Shown here: one piece after another, positions 12,988 to 25,555 of the stretch
Numbering within the stretch: position 1 is the stretch's first letter
Layout of the letters: every line of letters starts with the position of its first letter
Source: Aptenodytes patagonicus
Lineage: Eukaryota; Chordata; Aves; Sphenisciformes; Spheniscidae
Direction: 5' to 3'
Assembly (NCBI RefSeq): GCF_965638725.1
Contig: NC_134949.1
Span: 112,771,378 to 112,835,377, forward strand
DNA length: 64,000 bases
Notes under the pieces: generated by a model
The model's input: only the letters and a program-made list of their open reading frames with translations
Database searches by the model: none
What the model was told of the DNA's origin: nothing
Translations under genes and position numbers: made by a program

Positions 12988-15900
12988 CACAGGATCCCAT
13001 CTTGTGTGCTCTGTGCCAGGCCAGTTTAAGTAGCCAGGTATGTACGGATGTTTGTAGCTGACTGGAGGGTGAAGCACACGGGGCTGGTCCATCCATCCCT
13101 TACCCTCTGTGCAAGGAAGCTTGTAACACCAGGCTATCTTTCCAGAGCTGAATTCCTGTGTTATGCAGCAGAATTACACCGATGTCTTTCCCAAAAGAAC
13201 ACCTCCATTTTGAAGGCAAGGAATGGGCTTGCAATTCACTGAAAGTTTCAATTTTTAATCGGATTTCTGCATCTCTTTTAGCTAAATGTTAGCAGCCTTA
13301 TTTTCCCCTTTGGGGTATGCTAGGGGTGAGCCCAGTTGCCAGTCGGATCAGTTGATCTGCGGTTTAATGTCCTGGGATGTCAGAATTGGGATTTTGGTCC
13401 CACAGATCACACTATGAATTTACTGTTTCCATTTCTTTGAATTTATCCCTGCTGGCCTGCCTAGATACCTTCAATATGTGGCATGGGAAGTACTTTTCCA
13501 TGCAAAACCAGAGGGAAGAATATAATGATTACGAATCATTACAAAAGAAGTATTTCCATAAGTTACAATTTACTTTGTCAGCTAATTCCACAGATCATGA
13601 TAGTTTCAGGAGAGGAAATATTTGAAGTCTCTTGTCCATGGAAGCCTGAGAATCAAACACATTGCATTTATTATTAATTTTGGATCATGAAAAGTGCAAA
13701 ATACATTTGTGTATCTATTTTCTTGCATGAACTCAGAAACACACATTCAATAAATTCTGCAGAAGTGTTATGTTGGGAAATAATATATTCACAGGATTAA
13801 TAATACCAGATATTAGTTCTATATAAAAAAACTGTGATATTTAATTATTCGATTGAATCTATTTCCTTTGCCTGTAGTTAGTGAGAACATTGTGACTTGC
13901 AAAAACCTTTTGGCTATTCAGAGTAAATCTGGCTCTTCAGACTGCTTAAATATTCAGTATTCACAGTGTTTCTACTACTTTTTCTGAATTCCTGGATTTA
14001 ACAGACATCATTTGTGAACCTGCTTTGTAAATAATAACATTGTACACACTACAACCGATATAATTATACTGGTAAAAGTAGTGATACAGCTACAGCCCTA
14101 TGAAAATGTGTTATACTGTAATAGCATTACTCCCTTTCTCCTCAGAGGAATAGTATTGCTGATAAAACTAAGTATCAACCCAGTTATGTGTAAAACATTC
14201 CTCTGTCTACAAGACCTTACTGTCAGAATTCTGATGTGAATATTTGGGTTTCTAAAATGGTTCCAAGTTCAAGAAATATAGTTGTTCAATACAGTATATA
14301 GCAGTTCTGAACTAGGAAATGGGAAAAGTGTTTCAATGAGTATCCTTGCTCATGGTTTCCAAAGATATTATTGCCAGAAAATTTGTTCACTAGATCATCC
14401 TATAAAGTAAGTACAAATGAGTGCAACCAAAAGAAATCAGTTTAGAATGTATTTCTTTTTCTCTACCCTGATTTTTTTATTGCTTTTAGCTGAGTCTTCT
14501 CAGCTCCATTGGAAATACATGGCATTACTTAGAAGCCTGCATGTTTCTTTTTCTTTTGTTTTGTTAACAATTTGTTCGGTGATTTAATGTCATTTACAGA
14601 GTTGTGCAATGACTAACCAGCGACTTTATGACATTATCCTAATCAGTAATGAAAATAGCCATCAAACAAGGAAAGAAAATTAAACTATAAAAGATGTTGC
14701 TAAGGCTGTGGAAAAGCCACTGACTATGCAGTAAACCAGTACTTTCCTTGAAAATTTCCCATCCCTCTAAAAGAAATCTGTTATTCTTACATAAACAGAG
14801 AAAATAACATTATTTGTATTTATCAAAATGTCTGCTACTGAATGTCAATCATCACTAGGCAATTGCTTTCCACTTAATAACGGTGTTGCCTTGAGTATTT
14901 TGGCCTCACATGGTTGTATTCAATAGTTTTGGAAGTGGAAGAAAGAAATATGGAATTTGACAATTCAAATAACTAACAGTGAGAACACACATATACAGAT
15001 ATTTGTGTGTGTATTTATAGATACATATAAAAATACATATTTTTTTATAGCTTGTTTGCATGTGGCTCATGAAGCTCCATTAATTGACCGTTGGCTATAT
15101 GATATTTAGGTGGTTTAAGTAAAAACTAACAGCCAACTCCAATGAAAACAAAGAATTCAGCGCCATTCTCCTATTCTGTAACATTTTATACTGCGGGGCA
15201 GGGAAGATCAGGTTCAGCTGACATTATGCAAACTGAGAAACACTTCTTCTCATGGAGTCCCGGGATTTCATTATCATTATTCACAATACAAGGTCATACT
15301 CAATGGGAGCAAATGTGGCAGAATTTGCCCTGAATTAAACCAAAAAAAGAGGTCCAGTTTTTTCAGTACAGTTCCTCATTGACTTCAACGGAGAGCCCTG
15401 TTTAAAAAAAATGGCACCCTGTGGCCCTATGCTATTTCTCACATGCAGCAAAACTTGCAAAACCTGTAGAGCTCTGGTTCTTTGTAAATATCCAGTCATC
15501 TGAAATTATTAAAGTCCAGTGTAGAAATGTGTGCTTATTACTAATTTGAGCCAGCTTTTTCTATTAACTCATGAACTGCATATTAAACCGTAATGGATCT
15601 CTAGGTTTATCAAATTAGAAAGGAAGCCACTGGGAATCTAGCCCATAACAACTTAAACACAGATTATACTGCAGCCTCTGAAGACACCCACAGCACTTAA
15701 GGCTGAAAGAAGTTTTCTAATGCACTGCACAATTTTAGTCCCAACAGATAGGCTAAAAATAAAACTTGCAATATCTTACTACCTCCCACAAAGTGTCGCA
15801 GACCTTTCAGTAGTAGGGCTCAGGATAAAGGCATTCAGCCTGATCCCTAACCCAGTGATGACAATGAGATTTCACATACTACTGTGATTACACTTTATGC

Positions 15901-18900
15901 TTGAAAGTATGTGGAAGTACCAGTACAACTCATCAGCATTTTTACTGGAAAAGGACAAGGAAGACAAGGAAGGAAGGGAGATAAGGAGGAAGAAGTACTA
16001 TTATTGACTTTGAATGAAGAATTCTGAAACTGTCTATAAAAATCATTATTGGAAGACTGAGTAAAATTATGATTTTTAAAAGCAGAGAACAATGAATATC
16101 TTTTATCTTCTCTTATTTCAGAAAAATATAATATAAAGCAAACAAGTCTGTTTAAAGTGATGTGAAATTGAACCAACCATGCCATTTCACATTTTTTATT
16201 ATTAAAAATATATGGAAATGTCCACCAGTCAACAGTATCATGAACTACCAGAAATCTGGATAAAGGATTTTTGGGCACAGATCGGAGAGAAGATGGAGTG
16301 ACTGAGAAGTCATTTATCCTACAACAATGTATAATGCAGTTATTCAGTGAAAGAACTCAAGTTGTTTTGAACCTTGGTGGAAAAAAAGGGAGTGAAGGAG
16401 AAAAAACTGAATTTGGCAGATCTTCCAGACTAATAAGATAAATATTTAGTGCACAAATTCATGAGGTGTACCGAGAGTGAGGTCTGATCAGCTCATTGTT
16501 ATTTGGTGAGAACTAGATCCAAGAGCGTATGTACCTAAAAGCTTTAGGAAGGGAGGAAGAACACTTCCTCATCTTTATTTTAGATTTGTTCTTGCATAAG
16601 TGAAAAATTCTTTGATTAAGAGAAAGAGAAAATAACTCTAGGTTTACTAGAGCAAGCAAAGAGACAAGAGGAACCTTGTCTGTTTAACTTAACGGCATTC
16701 ATCAGGAAGAAGGGGGACATCTTTTCTGTTTGTCCTTTAGCCCGGCAGGCTTGTCCATGGGCAGTCTTTGATCCCCAGTACCACCATAGCTCTATCTAAG
16801 AACACTTTGGTGAACACATTCAGGCAGGTCTGGAAAATAAAATAAATAACAAACAGGATTACAAATGCTGATAACTCTTAGCATTTTGAGTAGTACATTT
16901 AAAAGCAAATTGTCTTAACTATTATTTGATAATAACAGTAGATTATTACATGCTACTACATCTGATCAAGAGCATCACAATATGTTTCCAGTTCTTAGTG
17001 AGATATATTAGAAAAATAGGCATGGTAATAACTTTAGAAATTAGGACATGTCTGTCCCTGCAAACATAATTTTCCTTAGGGTAGTCTGGCAAACTTCTCT
17101 GAGTTCACTGGTCTTACCAGTTAAAAAATAATAACAATAGGCTGAATGTCTGAATCCCATTTTTTAAACTTGTTATTTAACTAAACTTTTTCCAAGCATT
17201 TTGCTCAGTTAACCCACTACTTTTTCCACTTTCAAACTTTAACCGAAAGAGAGAGCTCTCCACATAAATTACATCATCTGGAAGCTGTCTTCTAATATTT
17301 AGCCTTTGCTGTGATATTTCCCTGAAAAGGGTTGTCACCTACACTGTAAATCCTTTTTATTCCAAATCACTAAGTTCACTGAATGCACATAACTCCAATT
17401 AACTGCAGCCTGCTGGCTCAAAAGCAATTTGGTCTTTCATTAATTACTCAGGTAAACACAGGAAAAGCTCTTTTAGTTTGCTTGAATTCACGGAACAAAC
17501 AAACTCACCCATCTTTGATGATCCAAGACAATCTTGTCTTTTGATGTTTATCACTTAGTTGTTAAATAAAATGTAATTAAAAACAAAGACAACAACATCC
17601 CCCTATCACCAACCCTGAGTTACAGTTAATTGTCAGGATTTCGAACTTACTCTCACAGTGAAGCTTATTGCACTTTAGGTCACAAGACTATTTATTTAAT
17701 CTCTTTCCTTGTGGATTGACTCTCCTGAGTCTCACAATGGGATTTCTGGAGTTGAAATTCAGTTACAGCTGCTTGGAGGTTTTTCTCACTTGATTTTCTA
17801 TTGAATATATGCAAAATTGAAAAGATTATGCATGTTTTTATTCAAAGGCATAAATCAGCTCTTCTAGAAATCCAGAACTATTTATGATGCTTAGCAAGCC
17901 ATTTGATCAATTCATTCTGCCTTTCAAGATGGAAAAAAACCCACTAAACTGTTACTCTTTATCTTAATTTAAGGTTTATTTGAATTTCACATAGAATAAG
18001 AAGAGGGGTGGAGGCCATTAGAAAGTGTATATATATAAAATTCCAAATAAATCCAATCTAGTAAATGCAAAACCAGTGGAAGGTAACTGAAGCATCCGGT
18101 ATGATCATGCCAAGGAGCCAGTCTGAAGCTACCAAGGGCTTCAGAAACTAAATTGAGCAGTGATATGGCCATGCAAGAAGTAATTATAAAAATTAATGGA
18201 CTGTTATTCATGTAGTTTTTTTAATGTTAATGAACAAATTAGTCTTGCATGTGAGTCTACCACATCTGTTTGTGCCTACATACACAGAGAAACACATCCA
18301 CATGTCACACAAGCTGGCTTGATTGCACTTTGCAGGACATATTTGTATACATTTTATCACCGTTTCTGTAAACAGCAGTTTCTTTCAGTATGTTCTATGC
18401 TCTCTGCCTGGGTCTTAATGGAAGCGTTAATTAGAAGCGCGGTAGGAAAACAATTTATGCTTCTAAACATGTCTCGTGTATGGAGTTTGAGTAATGAGAA
18501 GAAACAGGCCAGAACATTTGTATGAACAGATACTAATTACTGTTTCTGAGTCTAACATGCTCACTATTATTGCCAAGAGTACAGCACAGCACTATGAAAA
18601 AGACAGATGATGAGAGATTTTAAATAATGGGAAAAAAAGGGCCAAAGTCCCCAATGTCCATAAAAGTAATTTTGCATGTGTAGCTGAAGGTAGAATGATG
18701 GCTTGCTTTCATAAAACCTCGTTCTGCAGTGTCTTTAATTTGCTTCACGTTCAGTATCTACTGAAGTCTCTGTACACTTACCTTGATGAAATTCTTAGAA
18801 ATCTGTGGCAGGATTTTACCTGATCATAACTATTCTGCCTCAAATGTAGTTTGCATGTATCCAAGTGTATCCTTCCACTGTCAAAAATCAGGTTCGTAAG

Positions 18901-19732
18901 TGCTCAGGAAAAATTTCTGCACCGGCCTATATTCCTGGAATTAACTGAGAATTTGTCAGGAAAGAGAGGTTGGTAACAGGATAGACTTTCGTATGATTAG
19001 CTAGAGAACTTACATGTTTATAGTGATGGATAATTAACTTTATAAACCAAAGAGTGTTTAAAACTTATAGTAAATTTAGTGAATAACAATATCAGAATCC
19101 CAGAAGGGGGAGGAAAAAGGAACAATAAGGAAAATGTAAAAGGGAAATACTGATAACATAAATGGTCAAAAATAAAGGACAGTAGGAAATAAAAGGCACT
19201 AACACTGCATGTGGCTTCTTATTGCTTGCAAGATGGTAGAATAAATACCAAGGCTAATGAAGAGTATAGTTTGATTATTTACCACCTGGTTTCATTTCTT
19301 TTGTTTACTGGAGTTCATTGTACTTCATATATCACACACAGTTGGAGTGGAACAATAAGTATATAATTTTCTGCTGCTTAAGTACACTATTCACTATAAA
19401 TTGAAAACTTTCAACTTGCTTTAATTTTCCATACAGCCAGTCGAAGTGATCAGCAGTTCAGTCATCCAGGAGTACGGTGGGTTCCTTCGGAATTATATTT
19501 TCTGTTTAGTTGTCTGGTGCCTGTAAACTGCTTTTATGGAGTGGGGTGATACAGGCATTGCTCTCTTTCCTCAGAGGTGTAGACAAATACACGATTTTTT
19601 ACAGCTAGGAGTAATACAGATTGCCCTTAATTTTTGTTGTGATCCCTACTGTATTTTTGGAGGGTATAGTAGGCATCATCAGAAAGCCCTAGCTAAAAAT
19701 GAATTTAAATTTAAGAGATGGAAGCAGTGTTT

Positions 19733-19775
19733 GTATATATATATGTGTACATATACATATACATATGCATATATA
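19733..19775. repeat. (TA)n / (CATATA)n simple repeat
   Basis: An alternating TA run passes into ACATAT units with GTGTAC and ATGCAT interruptions over about 43 bp. It is an imperfect, probably old microsatellite. Confidence 0.9.
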
Positions 19776-22700
19776 ATGAAGAATGCACACTAAAGTATTG
19801 TTAATAACTCTACACACAACTCTTTTCTGCTTAGGTATAGGGGTTATATTTTCCAAATTTGCTCACTGGCCTGTTAACATGGAAGTCAGCAGTGAAACCA
19901 TTGGCCAGATTTGGACCAACTGAAAAATCTTCTAAGGCACCACTAAGGACTTTGTTGTCTCACTTGCAAGGAAACTAGATGAATGTAAAACTTGGAATAT
20001 TGCATATGGAATTCACAATAGGTCCTTGAAGGGCGAGACAAAAAAATTGAGGTTAGGGTTCCTGGAATACTTGATTTCATAACAAAACTTCAAAGGGAGG
20101 TCTGAGTCCAGAAAATATATTGAAAAATGGAGGGTAATGAAGGTGGCATTTCAGGGTTAAAGTTTGAAAAAACAGAACAATCCTTGCTTGGAGCCACATC
20201 TAATGTAATTTCCTGCTGATAACGGTACAGTTTGCCAGTTTGGGAGAATTCCCATACCCTACTATACATAAGTGCCCATGGTTTTTAAAGTGTCCTGTTT
20301 CGTTTTCCAATGGCGATGAAAGATAGTAAGCGGATGACAGAAGCAGGTGGACACTGTCAACAGTAGCTTCTAAGAAACAGCTATCAAACTGTGTGGTTTG
20401 AAGAAAGAAAGACAGAAGATGGGGGGAAAAAAAAGGAAGATGAGAGGGTTAAATGGAAGAAAAGGCGAGAAAAAAGGGTAAACACAGGAGAATAAGTAGG
20501 ACATGAAATGATGAATGCCAGAGTCACCAACAAGAATTTATGTCCTCTCCATTGGCCAGTCCTTACAGTTTCTGGCCCCATGTTTTGGGTCTTTCACCTC
20601 AAAATTTTAATTTTTTTATGAATTATTAAAATGCAGAAATTCATCTCACCCCACTGTCGGCATCGACAAGGTAGAATGCTACACCAGCACCAGTCACCTG
20701 CATTTCCCCACTAGTCAGTGAAGAGAAATGGACATTTTTAAGGCATGATTCATCTGACCTATTTTAGGCATCTACATTAGCATGAGATGAATTGTGGCAT
20801 GGAAGCGCTTGCTTTTCTCCATTGCCTGGACCTTTCTCACATTACTACTTCATATACAAGCAGCTACAATAGATCAGATTACTTAGCTCTTTTGTACCTT
20901 TGCATTTAGACAGTCTGGTGGCTTGTAATAGTTGACTGTGAGTAGCTGAGGGATTTGGCTCACTGTCGACATTTCTTAAAATTGGTAGAGTCCCAAGTTA
21001 TTTTTTGTTCTTCCATTTTCTGGGCAAAATGAAGTACTAAAAATAAAGATATGTTTCAGGTACACCAAAATGTTTTACACATTCTAAAGCAAATCTTTTG
21101 GTTTTAACTTTTATCAACTATTAAAAATATTTTCATGGCACCTCTAAAATATATAAAAAATCAAATCTTTTTAAAATCGAAGAGACATTCCATTACCTTT
21201 TGAAATGTTATCTTTGTTCTTTGAAACTGTTTGGAAAATTTGACTTAATTTTGGCTGGGCTTAAAAAGCATTTTTGGCTAGTAAAAGATTTGGGAAAAAA
21301 AAAAGTTTGACCAGCTCTAATGGCCAGATTAATTGTGCTTTTTTTTTCCAAGCTTGGTTGTTTTTTGAAAAACTCTCAGCTGTATGTCTGTGAAATGATT
21401 GCTTGCTCTTGCTATGAGTCATGGCCAAGTACTGTACACCAATTTGCCTGTGCAATAGCTGGCAGCCAGGCAGTCGGCTGCAGAATGCGCCTGTCTTCTG
21501 TATGGAGTCCAGAGGCCTGCTAGGCGGGTTGCTAATTGCACATTGGCAGCCGTGGTAGAGGACAGGAGAACTGTGAAGAGGACTGGGGTGTTCAGTGTTT
21601 GGAAGAAGCTGTAAGATTCAGTGAGTTAATTTGAAGTAGCAATGAACCTCTCCACCCCTCTGTCTTCTATGCATCGAAGTATGGTCTGGATTGTTGCTGG
21701 GATATGTAACATCTGTAGCTGATGCTAAGAAAGAGAGACAGCCTATGAATCCTTCCCTTAGACGAGAGCAAATGCCGTGTTAGCAGGAGCACAAGTAGCG
21801 GGGCAATGGCAGTGGGCTGGGGATCAGGCGGGAGCCGTGGGACCGCAATGGGAGTCCATGATTACGGTGCGAGTACACAGCAAGGAGGAAACACATTCGA
21901 TGTTAAACCAGGCAGAAAGAGGCACTAGTGAATAGCCATATGACGTAGTTTAGACAAAGATAAATACATATGAGTGAGTTGTCCCCACTAACAGCTGCCT
22001 GCTCTGAAAAACTAAGCATCTCTATTTCCCACATGCCAGCGTGCCAACGTGGGGTATTTATTTTTATTTTTTCTGATCCTTACGTGCTTTGAGGAATGAC
22101 CTCTGTTTCTACTCATATCTTTGCAAACAGGACTAGGAAGTCATATTTTTGCCTATAGCTGTATCTGCCAGGTAAATACCATAATGACTCATTCTTTGTG
22201 TTAAGACTTGGGCTTTCCCAGTGTTGCTGGCACTCAAGTGTTATTAGCATAATGTATTTTTAGTGAACTCTGTCAGCAGAGCACTGTATGGCTAATCAAG
22301 CACTCATTGGGGATAAATGGTAGACTTAATATTCTTATCAGGCTACTGGAGCTTAGAAGTTACCGACCCTTGTTCCACTTATATCAAAGCCACTTACAAT
22401 GCTACTAGCTTGTAACAAATTCATTTTCTGTTCATGTCTGATTGCCTATGATGGTGCCTAGAAACAGAAAACAGAAAATGGGAAGGAACAAGGGCCCCTG
22501 TTGCCTGAGGCCTTAATGCGATTGCAAGATATTGATCATGATGGATACTTCAACCTAATCCTCACAGTTTCACAGGCTTTGCAAAAAATGTTTCTCACAA
22601 GCACATTTTAAATTATATTTGAAGCTTAGTGATTCAGAAACACTATTCTTTAAGAGGATCTATTTAATATCAGTAGTAGCTGCCAATTAATCTAAGGATT

Positions 22701-23398
22701 TTATTAATTTTCTTTAGTATTTAGTCTCGTCTGCTGTCCCTGTGAAATCTGGACAGTGTATGTCAAGGTAATGCCATGGGTCAAACCCAGGAGCTGCTTC
22801 TCTCTAGCGCTCTGCCTTTTACCTAGGAAAGATCAAGACTGAATGCAGGGCCAGTGACGTCTGCCCAAGCACTGAAACTCCTCCTGTGGTGCCTGCTGTG
22901 TCTGGCCACATTTTTCCATTTCTGCCACAGTTTCCCCATTTCTGCCATTTCTGCTGCACCTCTGGGCTCATGGGCCCAGCAGCATGGCAGAAGGGCTCCT
23001 TCAGCCACTCCGTATCAGTGTCACTGGCAACATCACTTCACATTTATTGATCTATGTGTTGGGCAGTAGGTTTGGCATGAGATTCAGTTTTCCACTGAGA
23101 AACCACAGCCAAAGGCAAAACAAATGATTTTTTTTTGGATACTAAAAGGAAGAATACTAAAGGAAGGAACTGTGCAGGCTGATGCATACACAGAGAACCT
23201 TAAAAAAAATCCCTTGGGACAGCCACTAGAAATAGTATAGAAATGGGAAGAACGTGTGTCTCTGTAGTTGTGTTTTTGTATTTCTTGGGACAAAAGGAAC
23301 CACAGTTTTCTGCTGTTTTGAGATTTTAGGCCAACTGGGTGTTGTTCAGGATTCTTCTGTGGTAGGTCCAGAAAGTCTGCTACCTCTCTGGACTGGAT

Positions 23399-23552
23399 CT
23401 GTGTGTGTGCGTTCATGCACATGAGTGTGCATTTTTGGTCATGCACATGTGTGCACGTGTGGGCACATGTGTGTGTGCCTGCATTCATGTCTATGTGCAT
23501 CTATGACTGTGTGCGTCTGCACATGTGTGTGCATATATCTCTGTGTGTTTGC
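23399..23552. repeat. Degenerate GT-rich alternating purine-pyrimidine stretch
   Basis: About 150 bp dominated by TGTG, GCACATG and CATGTG words, with no clean unit length. It looks like a decayed TG microsatellite. The purine-pyrimidine alternation could favour Z-DNA. Open frames across it are low-complexity on both strands. Confidence 0.75.
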
Positions 23553-24889
23553 CAAAACTTGGGCTCTGTCCCTGCAGCTACTTATGCTGAGTAACAGCAG
23601 CTTATATTGAAATACTGATAATCTCTGCTAATGTCTTGTTGCCTACTCTCCACAATATGATTTAGCTATGTTTCAAAGTAATTCTTTAAGTTTTTCTATC
23701 CTTCAGTGAGATTTAAACCTATACGTTTTGCAGAGAAAAAGGTTCTAACAGCAAATGGTTTCAAAATATACCATGAAGAGGATTTTTTCATGAGACATTT
23801 CTATCATCAGTTAATTGGTCACCAGGTGACTTAAGGTAGTTAACACGCTTCTTAAAGGCTAGAGGACACTACACATATTTCTGCTGCAGACTTCAGATGT
23901 TTCTGCTTTGCCCTAAGCAAATCTAATGTTAAAAGACTGGCAAATTTTCAAATATTGATTGTGTTGCTGGTGAATATAAGTTTGACTCTTCTACAGTACA
24001 GTCATTCCTTTGAAAGGTATAAGAAGCATAGGGGTTATTTTCCTGCTAGCTTTTATCCAGCATTATTGGCTGCTGCTAGTTATTCAGTAATCAAATAAAT
24101 GTCCTAGTACAGTGTAGGTAAACCTACTTTAGGAGAAGCCTTAAAGGTTTCTGAGATTAAATCAGAATTAAAAGGTAAGTCTTGGAGACAAAATGATCTA
24201 GTTTTAAAGTGTTTTGTCTCAGAGTTGCTACTTCATCTGATATTTGTCTCACTTTAGGTAAATGAAACAATTTCTATATAGTGTTAAGTCTGGTTTTATC
24301 TTGGAAGTGAACTAAACTAAATGAAGCTCACTTTAAGTTTAAATGAATATTTTAAGTTCTCAATGAATGCTTCAAGTTTAATATGATTTAACAAAGCCAC
24401 AATAAATGTGTTTTATTTCTTTAGATCAACCTTTTTGAGTGACCTCAGGCAGACAAACGAGCAAATTGTTCCAAAATACACTGCATTACAGGTGTTGCTA
24501 CATGAACAAGTCACTGCAGGATAAGCAAGTTATAGATTCAGTTACTTTGAAATAACTGTGCACATGCTACTATCCAAAGCAAATAAGTGAGATAACTTAC
24601 CCCTCACATTTGCTGTAGGGTAAACATTTGCAAACTGAAAACTTGAGAAATTTCAGGGGAGTAACTAACACACCATGAATCCCTAGTCCAGTTTACTGCA
24701 CAGTAACTAGTATCTGTAGCTTTACACTGAGTCTGACACCTTAAGCACCACTGAGGAGTCAATTAAGATCATAAACCTCTCACTTCTCAGAAAATTTCAT
24801 TTTTTATTTTAACACTAATTGGTTTTCCAAGTACTGAAGTCAGTGTAAAATGATATACTGGTATACTTTGATACAAGGAATGAATCAAT

Positions 24890-25555
24890 CTTCTCTTCTC
24901 TTCTCTTCTCTTCTCTTCTCTTCTCTTCTCTTCTCTTCTCTTCTCTTCTCTTCTCTTCTCTTCTCTTCTCTTCTCTTCTCTTCTCTTCTCTTCTCTTCTC
25001 TTCTCTTCTCTTCTCTTCTCTTCTCTTCTCTTCTCTTCTCTTTTCCCTTCCCTTCCCTTCCCTTCCCTTCCCTTCCCTTCCCTTCCCTTCCCTTCCCTTC
25101 CCTTCCCTTCCCTTCCCTTCCCTTCCCTTCCCTTCCCTTCCCTTCCCTTCCCTTCCCTTCCCTTCCCTTCCCTTCCCTTCCCTCCCCTCCCCTCCCCTCC
25201 CCTCCCCTCCCCTCCCCTCCCCTCCCCTCCCCTCCCCTTCCCTTCCCTTCCCTTCCCTTCCCTTCCCTTCCCTTCCCTTCCCTTCCCTTCCCTTCCCTTC
25301 CCTTCCCTTCCCTTCCCTTCCCTTCCCTTCCCTCCCCTCCCCTCCCCTCCCCTCCCCTCCCCTCCCCTCCCCTCCCCTCCCCTCCCCTTCCCTTCCCTTC
25401 CCTTCCCTTCCCTTCCCTTCCCTTCCCTTCCCTTCCCTTCCCTTCCCTTCCCTTCCCTTCCCTTCCCTTCCCTTCCCTTCCCTTCCCCTTCCCTTCCCTT
25501 CCCTTCCCTTCCCTTCCCTTCCCTTCCCTTCCCTTCCCTTCCCTTCCCTTTCTCT
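24890..25555. repeat. Composite pyrimidine array 2: (TTCTC)n, (CCTTC)n, (CCCCT)n
   Basis: This starts with 30 uninterrupted TTCTC units (24891-25040). It continues as CCTTC units to 25551, interrupted by two blocks of CCCCT-type units at about 25181-25240 and 25331-25390. The two blocks have the same length and the same edges, and are offset by exactly 150 bp. One extra C breaks the phase near 25486. Both strands read open in all frames because no unit contains a stop; the long frames here are artefacts. The minus strand is GGGAA and GGGGA repeats, which fit quadruplex rules. Confidence 0.97.

Larger units (their letters stand above)
12988..24889. other. Unique non-coding DNA between arrays 1 and 2
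   Basis: No gene, RNA gene or recognisable transposon seen. It holds a TA/CATATA repeat at 19733-19775 and a degenerate GT-rich stretch at 23399-23552. A purine-rich stretch runs at about 20400-20490. A block at about 22205-22350 has homeodomain-like sites. Frames of 109-138 codons near 15.9-16.3, 18.2-18.5 and 23.1-23.5 kb are low-complexity or lack any domain. Confidence 0.6.

Noticed and set aside
12621..13096. Four overlapping open frames of 128-153 codons across array 1
   Set aside because: All are the CTCCT repeat read in different frames. The flanking codons have no domain and no splice or start context.
15895..16278. Minus-strand open frame of 127 codons
   Set aside because: Low-complexity serine/asparagine/phenylalanine-rich sequence in AT-rich DNA, with no splice context and no family resemblance.
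23403..23610. Cysteine- and histidine-rich frames resembling small cysteine-rich peptides or zinc-binding proteins
   Set aside because: The cysteine, histidine and valine pattern comes from TGTG/CACA dinucleotides in the degenerate GT repeat, and it appears on both strands.
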